A program made the translations under genes and the position numbers. Of a stretch of DNA of 9,414 bases, positions 1-6,154 are shown in pieces (the stretch's first letter is position 1; each line of letters starts with the position of its first letter). Below the pieces are notes generated by a model, which was not told where the DNA came from, did not search any database, and saw only the letters and a program-made list of their open reading frames with translations. This DNA is from Bacteroidota bacterium. GTDB taxonomy: Bacteria; Bacteroidota; Bacteroidia; Bacteroidales; Rikenellaceae. The stretch lies in assembly GCA_023413645.1 (NCBI GenBank), contig JAEZPN010000048.1, positions 1-9,414 of the forward strand, in the 5' to 3' direction.

Positions 1-30
1 ATTTTATCCCCACGTAAAGGTATATCGCCA

Positions 31-72
31 AAAAAAATATGGGCTACTCCGAGGAGCAACCCATATTTTTTT
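31..72 (-). terminator. Bidirectional intrinsic terminator after ppdK
   Basis: The outer arms 31-43 and 60-72 are perfect 13-bp complements made of an A-run, TATGGG and its mirror CCCATA plus a T-run. An inner CTCC/GGAG pairing (47-50 with 53-56) closes on a GA loop. Read on the minus strand, the hairpin lies 15 bases past the distal ppdK stop and ends in a U-tract. It also ends in T residues on the plus strand, so it could stop transcription from either side. Its position after the distal stop, not the internal TAG, suggests that the transcription unit was built for the full-length gene. Confidence 0.85.
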
Positions 73-86
73 GTTATATTCTAATA

Positions 87-2813
87 CTACTCGTTAAGAG
101 CTGCATGAGCGGCTGCCAAACGTGCGATAGGTACACGGAATGGAGAGCAGCTTACATAGTTCAAACCAGCGTAGTGGCAGAACTCTACAGATGATGGCTC
201 ACCACCGTGCTCACCGCAGATACCACACTTCAAGTCTGGACGTGTTGTGCGACCCTTGAATACAGCTTCACGAACAAGCTAACCTACGCCGTTGCGATCC
301 AATACCTTGAATGGGTCTGCCTTGAGGATGTTCTTCTCCAAGTATACTGGCAAGAACTTCGCGATATCGTCACGAGAGAAACCAAGAGTCATCTGAGTAA
401 GGTCGTTAGTACCGAATGAGAAGAACTCTGCAACCTCTGCAATCTGGTTAGCAGTAACTGCAGCACGTGGAACCTCAATCATTGTACCTACCATATAGTC
501 AATCTTGTCGTTACGCTCTGCAAATACCTGCTTTGCAACCTCGTCGATGATGTTCTTCTGGTAGCGCAACTCCTTGTGGTTACCTACCAACGGAACCATA
601 ATCTCAACCTTCACGTCAGTGCCCTGAGCCTTAACGTTCATAGCAGCCTCGATGATAGCGCGAGCCTGCATCTCAGTAATCTCAGGATATGTGTTACCAA
701 GGCGGCAACCACGGTGACCCAACATTGGGTTAACCTCGTGCAAAGCCTCAACCTTAGCCTTAACCTTCTCTACGGGGATGCCCATAGCATCTGCCATATC
801 CTGCTGATCCTTCTCGGTGTTAGGAGCGAACTCGTGCAAAGGTGGATCGAGCAAACGTACGATAACGGGGTAGCCATTCATAACCTTGAACAAGCCCTCG
901 AAGTCGCCACGCTGCATAGGAAGAAGCTTAGAAAGAGCTACACGACGACCATCCTCATCATCTGAAAGGATCATCTCGCGGATAGCCTTGATACGGTCGC
1001 CCTCGAAGAACATGTGCTCTGTACGGCAAAGACCGATACCCTGTGCACCAAATGCGAATGCCTGCTCAGCGTCGCGAGGAGTATCTGCGTTAGCGCGTAC
1101 GTTCATTGTAGCGTACTTGCCAGCGAGCTCCATGAGCTGACCGAAGTCACCGTCGAGGTTAGCTGCCTGTGTAGCAACCTGACCGAGGTAAACCTCACCT
1201 GTAGAACCGTTCAATGAGATCCAGTCACCCTCCTTAATCTCGAAGCCGTTAACCTTGATAGTGCGAGCCTTGTAGTCGATCTCCAACTCACCTGCACCTG
1301 ATACGCAGCACTTACCCATACCACGAGCAACAACCGCTGCGTGTGATGTCATACCGCCACGTGCTGTGAGGATACCTGCTGCATCCAACATACCCTTCAA
1401 ATCCTCGGGTGATGTCTCGATACGAACGAGGATAGCCTTCTGGCCTGTCTCGTTGAGAACCTTCTCAGCGTCGTCTGCGAAGAACACTACGGGACCTGTA
1501 GCTGCACCGGGAGATGCGGGAAGACCCTTAACGATAACCTTTGCGCTCTTGATAGCCTTCTTGTCGAATACGGGGTGGAGCAACTCGTCGAGCTTCTCGG
1601 GCTCGCAACGCAAAACTGCTGTCTTCTCGTCGATGAGACCCTCACGGAGCATATCCATAGCGATCTTCACCATCGCAGCACCTGTACGCTTACCGTTGCG
1701 GCACTGCAACATCCAAAGCTTACCGTCCTGGATTGTGAACTCGATATCCTGCATATCTGTGAAGTATGTCTCGAGGTGCTTCTGGATGCCGTTAAGCTCA
1801 GCATATACCTCAGGCATAACCTCCTCCAATGAAGGATACTTAGAAGCGCGCTCCTCCTCAGAGATGTTCTGAGCTGCAGCCCAACGCTTTGAACCCTCGA
1901 TAGTGATCTGCTGAGGTGTACGGATACCTGCTACTACGTCCTCACCCTGTGCGTTGATGAGGTACTCACCGTTGAAGATGTTCTCACCAGTTGCAGCGTC
2001 ACGAGAGAATGCTACACCAGTTGCTGAGTTCTCACCCATGTTACCGAATACCATCGCCTGAACAGATACTGCTGTACCCCATGCCTCAGGGATGTTGTTG
2101 AGCTTACGGTAGAGGATAGCACGCTCGTTCATCCATGAACCGAACACTGCGCAGATAGCACCCCAAAGCTGCTCCCAAGCGCTTGTGGGGAACTCCTTAC
2201 CTGTCTGCTCCTTAACTGCAGCCTTGAATGCTGCTACGAGCTCCTTAAGGTCGTCAGTTGTAAGGTCTGTGTCAGCCTTAACACCGCGCTTCTCCTTCTG
2301 AGCCTCGATGATAACCTCGAATGGATCCTGATCCTCCTTTGACTGGGGCTTCATGTCGAGAACAACGTCGCCGTACATCTGTACGAAACGACGGTATGAA
2401 TCCCATGCGAAACGTGGGTTGCCAGAGAGCTTTGCGATAGCCTCAACAGCCTCATCGTTCATACCGAGGTTAAGGATTGTATCCATCATACCAGGCATTG
2501 ATGCGCGTGCACCAGAACGTACTGAAACCAAAAGAGGAAGTGTAGTGTCGCCAAACTTGCGACCAGTGAGGTTCTCGATGTTCTTAATAGCTGCCTCCAC
2601 CTCGGGACGCAACAACTCGATAACACGCTCCTTACCCTCCTTGTAGTACTCCGAACAAGTGTCGGTTGTGATGGTGAATCCTGGAGGTACAGGAATACCG
2701 ATCAAGTTCATCTCAGCGAGGTTAGCACCCTTACCGCCGAGCAACTCTCGCATCTTGCCATTACCCTCAGCCTCCTTGTTGCCAAAGGTATAGACACGCT
2801 TTACATCTGCCAT
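87..2813 (-). CDS. ppdK: Pyruvate, phosphate dikinase, interrupted by an in-frame TAG
   Basis: PPDK interconverts ATP + pyruvate + phosphate with AMP + PEP + pyrophosphate in the cytoplasm, linking glycolysis and gluconeogenesis. The ATG at 2811-2813 opens a protein with the N-terminal nucleotide-binding domain (GGKGANLAEM, residues 26-35). The phosphohistidine domain follows (GGMTSHAAVVAR, His491), then the C-terminal PEP/pyruvate barrel (GLCRTEHMFF, FSFGTNDLTQM). The uninterrupted frame ends at a TAG at 279-281 (codon 845). The same frame then runs on for 63 codons with typical PPDK sequence, including CGICGEHGG with the expected catalytic Cys866 (Cys831 in the Clostridium symbiosum enzyme) and SCSPFRVPIARLAAA, to a TAG at 87-89. 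Full length would be 908 codons, normal for the family, against 844 if truncated. The family has Gln where the TAG lies. The gene appears monocistronic, with its own promoter and terminator. The product name is certain; whether active enzyme is made is not. Confidence 0.95.
279..281 (-). other. In-frame amber codon within ppdK (codon 845)
   Basis: The minus strand reads GGC GTA GGT TAG CTT GTT CGT, that is G-V-G-stop-L-V-R. PPDK proteins normally read GVGQLV here, so the TAG sits at a Gln (CAG) position. No frameshift is present: the codons from 278 down to 90 stay in frame and match the family. The base after the TAG is C. Alternatives are a nonsense mutation, a base-call or assembly error, or suppressed/readthrough translation. 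See the first finding. Confidence 0.95.
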
Positions 2814-2859
2814 AATCGTTTGTTTTATAAATAGTTAATGTGATAATTGTCTCGTATAT

Positions 2860-2893
2860 GCTACTCGAATTGGTCAATTTGACCACGAATAGC
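2860..2893 (-). promoter_or_regulatory. Palindromic leader or operator element of ppdK
   Basis: The core TGGTCAA-T-TTGACCA (2871-2885) is a perfect 7-bp inverted repeat with a one-base centre. It is flanked by arms that pair with one wobble (GCTATTCG with CGAGTAGC on the minus strand). The element falls at or just after the predicted ppdK transcription start. It could be a dimeric regulator's operator or a 5' RNA hairpin. The symmetry is seen directly; the regulatory role is inferred and the regulator is unknown. Confidence 0.5.
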
Positions 2894-2896
2894 TTA

Positions 2897-2927
2897 CAAA
2901 AGTAAAAAATAATTTTCGAAAATGCAA
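2897..2927 (-). promoter_or_regulatory. Bacteroidota-type promoter of ppdK
   Basis: On the minus strand the -7 element TACTTTTG (2897-2904) matches the Bacteroidota TAnnTTTG consensus. A TTG -33 element lies at 2925-2927, 20 bases upstream. Transcription should start near 2890, giving a leader of about 75 nt that begins with the palindromic element at 2860-2893. Confidence 0.75.
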
Positions 2928-2969
2928 TAATTATGCGAGAAAAATAGGCGTGTATCTGAGGTTTTTAAT

Positions 2970-3016
2970 GAGTTTAGGGAGCTTAAGGATATTGGCACTT
3001 GCCTCTCCCTAAACTC
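2970..3016 (-). repeat. 12-bp inverted repeat downstream of mnmA
   Basis: The arms GAGTTTAGGGAG (2970-2981) and CTCCCTAAACTC (3005-3016) are perfect complements separated by 23 bases. On the minus strand the structure begins 27 bases past the mnmA stop, so it may act as a terminator or 3'-end stabilising hairpin for the folE-mnmA transcript. No clear U-tract follows and the loop is large, so a classical intrinsic terminator is not assured. A second partial copy of CTCCCTAA lies just beyond the right arm. Confidence 0.55.
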
Positions 3017-3042
3017 CCTAAGTTCACTATATTCTATAATTC

Positions 3043-4218
3043 CTACTTTTCTATCACGCCGCTGCCGACCAATATGTCGCCACTATACCATGCCGCAAAC
3101 TGACCCGCTGTGATGCCTCTCTGTGGTTCGTCAAAAAGGATATACATGCCCTCGCTGTCGCATATAAGCTCTGCTGATTGTAGAGGTTGACGGTAGCGTA
3201 TGCGCACCATATACCTGCGACGCTCGCCCTCCTGCATAGCCTCCGTGGGGTCTATCCAGTGCACCTCATCGGGGAGTATGCGTAGCGCCTTGCGGTGTAG
3301 TCCGGGGTGGCTGTCGCCCTCGCCCACAAAGACCACATTCTCCTTGACATCTGTGCCGATGATAAATAGCGACTCCTTGCGTCCGCCAATGCCTAAACCC
3401 TTGCGCTGACCGATGGTGTAGAAGTGCGCACCCTGATGTGTGCCAATCTTCTTGCCGTCGCGTACAGTGAGGCGATAAGGCTCGGCAAGTGTTTTGTAAT
3501 CATCCTCTTGGCAGTTACGAACGAAGCGTGGCGAGTGGGGTAGTATCTCGTGGATATTACCCTCTTTGGCCTTGAGTTGCTGCTGTAGAAATACGGGCAA
3601 GTCAACCTTGCCAACGAAGCATATGCCCTGCGAGTCTTTGCGCTTTGCGGTGGCTAATTTCTGCTCCTCGGCGATGCGTCTAACCTCGGGTTTTGTGATG
3701 TCGCCAATGGGGAACATGGCGTATCGCAACTGCTCCTGTGTAAGCTGACAGAGAAAATAACTCTGGTCCTTATTACCGTCACTACCCGCCAAAAGACGAT
3801 AGTGTGTAATGCCCTCATTGTCAGTCCATTCCTCACGACGGCAGTAGTGACCCGTAGCAACACGCTCGGCACCGAGCTTGAGTGCCTCTTTGAGGAAAAC
3901 GTCGAACTTTATCTCGCGGTTGCAGAGCACGTCGGGGTTGGGTGTGCGTCCCGCCTCATACTCCGCAAACATATACTCTACTACGCGCTTGCGGTACTCC
4001 TCGGATAGATCAACATAGTGAAACTCTATGTCGAGGCGTTTGGCTACGAGCTCGGCGAAAACCTGGTCGTCGTACCATGGACAGTCGCCCTCGAGCGTAC
4101 CCGTAGTGTCGTGCCAGTTGCGCATGAATAGTCCGATGACCTCATGTCCCTGCTCTTTGAGCAAGTATGCTGCCACCGAAGAGTCAACACCTCCCGAAAG
4201 TCCGATTACAACACGCAT
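3043..4218 (-). CDS. mnmA: tRNA-specific 2-thiouridylase MnmA
   Basis: MnmA installs the 2-thio group on the wobble uridine (U34) of Lys, Glu and Gln tRNAs, using ATP and a persulfide donor. The 391-residue protein has the PP-loop SGGVDSS (residues 8-14) that activates uridine by adenylation. Cys99 in PNPDVLCN and Cys200 in DSQGICF are the expected catalytic cysteine pair. The central region has the conserved YTIGQRKGLGIGG, and the C-terminal barrel ends GITAGQFAAWYSGDILVGSG. Length and start (MRVVIGLSGGVDSS) are normal for the family. It lies 22 bases after folE on the same strand with no obvious promoter between, so the two are probably cotranscribed. The stop is TAG, exactly where the family ends, which argues against TAG being a sense codon in this genome. 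Confidence 0.96.
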   Translation of the reverse strand: MRVVIGLSGGVDSSVAAYLLKEQGHEVIGLFMRNWHDTTGTLEGDCPWYDDQVFAELVAKRLDIEFHYVDLSEEYRKRVVEYMFAEYEAGRTPNPDVLCNREIKFDVFLKEALKLGAERVATGHYCRREEWTDNEGITHYRLLAGSDGNKDQSYFLCQLTQEQLRYAMFPIGDITKPEVRRIAEEQKLATAKRKDSQGICFVGKVDLPVFLQQQLKAKEGNIHEILPHSPRFVRNCQEDDYKTLAEPYRLTVRDGKKIGTHQGAHFYTIGQRKGLGIGGRKESLFIIGTDVKENVVFVGEGDSHPGLHRKALRILPDEVHWIDPTEAMQEGERRRYMVRIRYRQPLQSAELICDSEGMYILFDEPQRGITAGQFAAWYSGDILVGSGVIEK

Positions 4219-4240
4219 AGTGTTAAGTGGTTATAGTTGA

Positions 4241-4843
4241 TTACTTAATCAACTGCATGAACTCCTCTCTAGTGCGCAAGTCAGAGAGGAAACAACCTGT
4301 AAATGCCGATGTTGTGGTAACGGAGCGCTGCTTCTCGACACCGCGCATCTGCATACAAGTATGGCTTGCCTCGATAACTACGGCAACACCTGCTGGGTTA
4401 AGTGCCTGCTGGATGCTATCGCGAATCTGCACAGTTAGGCGCTCCTGAACCTGAAGGCGGCGAGCGAAGCATTCCACCACGCGGGCAATCTTCGAGAGGC
4501 CAGTGATGTGACCGTTGGGGATGTATGCAACGTGTGCCTTGCCGATGAAGGGGAGCATGTGGTGCTCACACACAGAGAAGAGCTCGATATCCTTCACAAG
4601 CACCATCTGCTGGTACTCCTCCTTGAACATTGCTGACTGGAGAATGGCGATGGGATCCTGTGCATAACCCTTGGTAATGAACGACATAGCCTTCGCAACA
4701 CGCTCGGGAGTCTTGATAAGACCTTCGCGGTCGGGGTCCTCGCCAAGGAGACGCAAAATCTCGCGGTAGTGCATCATAAGTTCTGCGATGTTCTCCTGGT
4801 TGTAGATGTCCTCGCGCTTATAGTTTGTAATTATCTCTTCCAT
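4241..4843 (-). CDS. folE: GTP cyclohydrolase I (FolE)
   Basis: FolE converts GTP to 7,8-dihydroneopterin triphosphate, the entry step for tetrahydrofolate and, in many bacteria, for queuosine/7-deazaguanine synthesis. The 200-residue protein carries the family hallmarks. CEHHMLPF supplies Zn ligands Cys92 and His95 and catalytic His94. GLSKIARVVECFARRLQVQE is the conserved core helix. HTCMQMRGV supplies the third Zn ligand, Cys163. The N-terminus contains the usual GEDPDREGLIKTPERVAKA. It is therefore the zinc-dependent type I enzyme. It is the first gene of a likely folE-mnmA operon, and a near-consensus -7 element lies about 30 bases before its ATG. The stop is TAA. Confidence 0.97.
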   Translation of the reverse strand: MEEIITNYKREDIYNQENIAELMMHYREILRLLGEDPDREGLIKTPERVAKAMSFITKGYAQDPIAILQSAMFKEEYQQMVLVKDIELFSVCEHHMLPFIGKAHVAYIPNGHITGLSKIARVVECFARRLQVQERLTVQIRDSIQQALNPAGVAVVIEASHTCMQMRGVEKQRSVTTTSAFTGCFLSDLRTREEFMQLIK

Positions 4844-4874
4844 AGTTGGATAGTATTAGCGTTTCAATATCAGG

Positions 4875-4882
4875 CAAAGATA
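4875..4882 (-). promoter_or_regulatory. Promoter -7 element of folE-mnmA
   Basis: The minus strand has TATCTTTG here, a perfect TAnnTTTG element of the Bacteroidota primary sigma factor. It ends 31 bases before the folE ATG, predicting a leader of about 25 nt. No TTG or TTTG was found at the expected 19-20 base spacing upstream, so the -33 element is poor or absent. Confidence 0.6.
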
Positions 4883-4932
4883 CAAATTATTTGGAAATGA
4901 GCGGTTATGAGCAAGTGATTTTTTTTGAAACT

Positions 4933-4948
4933 CGGCTATCAGTAGCCG
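4933..4948. repeat. Small hairpin CGGCTA/TAGCCG
   Basis: A perfect 6-bp inverted repeat (4933-4938 with 4943-4948) with a 4-base loop lies between folE and the small helix-turn-helix gene. It directly follows, in the minus direction, the larger hairpin at 4958-4994. It may extend that terminator or help insulate the folE promoter; its role is unknown. Confidence 0.4.
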
Positions 4949-4957
4949 CTAAAACCA

Positions 4958-4994
4958 AAATGGCGAAAGGTATCATTTTTACCCCTCGCCATTT
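4958..4994 (-). terminator. Probable terminator of the small HTH gene
   Basis: The arms AAATGGCGA (4958-4966) and TCGCCATTT (4986-4994) pair perfectly, and an inner GGTA/TACC pairing (4969-4972 with 4980-4983) extends the stem. On the minus strand the hairpin starts 38 bases past the HTH gene's TAA and is followed by TTGGTTTT, a modest U-rich tail. Confidence 0.6.
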
Positions 4995-5032
4995 AAGTCT
5001 GATGCAAAGCGTTGCGCGCTGCAAAAGCAATG

Positions 5033-5278
5033 TTATTTTTGCTCGTTCAAGATACGCATTGCAGCATCAAAAATTGTAGTGTCGTCCAAAGTAACTACAC
5101 CACCGTCAGGACCCTGCTCGATGTGAATGCCTACACCCTCCTTAGCGTCGAAGTGCTTGCCACCAAAATAGTTACGTACTGTATCAACGTCGATTCCCAA
5201 CTCGTCTGCAATGCGCTGTGAACTACCGCTAGGCAACTTGTCCTTGATGCGGCGCAACTCGTTAAATGTAATAATCAT
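5033..5278 (-). CDS. Small helix-turn-helix DNA-binding protein
   Basis: The 81-residue protein has no signal peptide or membrane segment. Residues 19-38 (SSQRIADELGIDVDTVRNYF) read as a helix-turn-helix: a first helix, a Gly-containing turn, then a recognition helix. This is followed by GGKHF and an acidic C-terminal half with a GPDGG turn. Small proteins of this kind are, to my recollection, common as single genes in Bacteroidales and annotated only as DNA-binding or hypothetical. The target and function are unknown. It is transcribed alone, divergently from rubrerythrin, with a possible promoter at 5336-5367 and a terminator-like hairpin downstream. An 8-bp AT-only palindrome 8 bases before its ATG could be an autoregulatory site. 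The stop is TAA. Confidence 0.85.
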   Translation of the reverse strand: MIITFNELRRIKDKLPSGSSQRIADELGIDVDTVRNYFGGKHFDAKEGVGIHIEQGPDGGVVTLDDTTIFDAAMRILNEQK

Positions 5279-5286
5279 AGTTCGGT

Positions 5287-5306
5287 AATTATTAGGTTTA
5301 ATAATT
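5287..5306. promoter_or_regulatory. AT-only palindrome before the HTH gene
   Basis: AATTATTA (5287-5294) and TAATAATT (5299-5306) form a perfect 8-bp inverted repeat around a 4-base centre. It lies between the possible promoter and the start codon of the small HTH gene. The position suits an autoregulatory operator, but AT-rich DNA gives such symmetry by chance more readily than mixed sequence does. Confidence 0.35.
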
Positions 5307-5335
5307 TGGTAATATTTATTTCGTTTTTGCTTATG

Positions 5336-5367
5336 CTAAATTAATGCTTTTTTTCGAAACAACCAAA
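5336..5367 (-). promoter_or_regulatory. Possible promoter of the small HTH gene
   Basis: On the minus strand TTTG (5364-5367) is followed after 20 bases by TAATTTAG (5336-5343), a one-mismatch version of TAnnTTTG. The surroundings are very AT-rich, with an A/T hairpin at 5365-5400 upstream. The leader would be about 50 nt. Confidence 0.4.
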
Positions 5368-5501
5368 CTATTTTAGATATTTTTTCAAAAAATTTAGTTT
5401 TAATCTCTACCTCACACACCCCTTATACCATCAAATATATTGCCTATTAGTAAATTAGGCTTCGTGAGGTTTAGTTGTGACAATACCTATATATATAATA
5501 T

Positions 5502-5524
5502 ATGCGCTCTTTGGCGCATCTTTT
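5502..5524 (+). promoter_or_regulatory. Terminator-like hairpin upstream of rubrerythrin
   Basis: ATGCGC (5502-5507) pairs perfectly with GCGCAT (5514-5519) around the loop TCTTTG and is followed by CTTTT. On the plus strand it sits about 50 bases before the rubrerythrin ATG, so it may be a leader attenuator or mRNA-stabilising hairpin. It could also lie upstream of the true start site. No TAnnTTTG promoter was found between 5401 and 5572. A TATAAT string at 5494-5499 lacks a well-spaced upstream element, so the rubrerythrin promoter is unresolved. Nothing else was recognised in this divergent spacer. Confidence 0.4.
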
Positions 5525-5572
5525 GCTGCGGTGGCGTGTGATAACACCATTGTTTAACTTAATTTAGTGATT

Positions 5573-6154
5573 ATGAAAAACTCATTGAAGGGAACACTCA
5601 CAGAGGAGAACCTACTCAAAGCCTTTGCTGGCGAGAGCCAGGCGCGCAACCGATACAACTATTTTGCTTCGCAGGCGAAGAAGGAGGGCTACGAGCAGAT
5701 TGCAGCCATCTTCGACGTCACGGCAGACCAGGAGAAGGAGCATGCTAAGCGCTTCTTTAAGTACTTGGAGGGCGGCATGGCTACCATACACAACGCCTCA
5801 TATCCTGCGGGTGTAATTAGCACCACGGAGCATAACCTCATAGCTGCGGCAGAGGGTGAACACGAGGAGTGGGAGGTATTGTATGCCTCGTTTGCTGAGA
5901 CGGCACATGCCGAGGGCTTCCAGAAAATTGCCCTAACGTTTAAGCATGTGGCAGAGGTGGAGAAGGAGCACGAGCGTCGCTATCTAAAGCTCTTGAGCCG
6001 CCTTACAGCTGGCGACTTCTTCCGCCGTGATGGCGAGATAGTGTGGCAGTGCCGCAACTGCGGTTACATCATCAAGGCCTCTATGGCGCCCAAACTATGC
6101 CCATCATGTGAGCATGAGCAGCGCTTCTTTGAGCCTATGGCCGACAACTATTAG
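5573..6154 (+). CDS. rbr: Rubrerythrin
   Basis: Rubrerythrin is a cytoplasmic diiron peroxidase that reduces hydrogen peroxide in anaerobes, taking electrons through its rubredoxin-like domain. The N-terminal four-helix ferritin-like domain supplies the expected iron ligands: Glu21 in GESQARNRY, Glu54/His57 in DQEKEH, Glu96/Glu99 in GEHEEW and Glu130/His133 in EVEKEH. The C-terminal rubredoxin-like domain has two CxxC pairs, Cys160/Cys163 and Cys176/Cys179. The ATG at 5573 gives 193 residues beginning MKNSLKGT, the usual family start. A GTG two codons upstream is also in frame but is less likely. It is the only plus-strand gene here. Its TAG stop overlaps the stop codon of the convergent capA-like gene. 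The family normally ends about here, so this TAG is a genuine stop. Confidence 0.96.
   Translation: MKNSLKGTLTEENLLKAFAGESQARNRYNYFASQAKKEGYEQIAAIFDVTADQEKEHAKRFFKYLEGGMATIHNASYPAGVISTTEHNLIAAAEGEHEEWEVLYASFAETAHAEGFQKIALTFKHVAEVEKEHERRYLKLLSRLTAGDFFRRDGEIVWQCRNCGYIIKASMAPKLCPSCEHEQRFFEPMADNY

Noticed and set aside
207..419. Plus-strand open frame opposite the ppdK C-terminus
   Set aside because: It lies wholly antisense to well-conserved ppdK codons and shows no recognisable protein features. The same holds for the other plus-strand frames across ppdK, mnmA, folE, capA and the porin.
5365..5400. Long A/T inverted repeat as a terminator
   Set aside because: It lies between divergent genes where neither transcript should be ending, and it is made almost only of A and T. 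An AT-rich upstream promoter region is a simpler reading.
5494..5499. TATAAT string as a classical sigma-70 -10 box for rubrerythrin
   Set aside because: The nearest TTG-like upstream element is only about 16 bases away with poor sequence, the tract is a simple TA repeat, and this phylum uses TAnnTTTG-type promoters.
5567..5572. GTG start for rubrerythrin two codons upstream
   Set aside because: The ATG at 5573 gives the usual family start MKNSLKGT. No ribosome-binding feature favours the GTG.
87..6154. Genome-wide reassignment of TAG to Gln (genetic code 15)
   Set aside because: mnmA, rubrerythrin and ppdK itself end in TAG at the normal family C-terminus. Reading TAG as sense in rubrerythrin would carry it into the convergent capA-like gene. 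One interrupted gene does not support a changed code.
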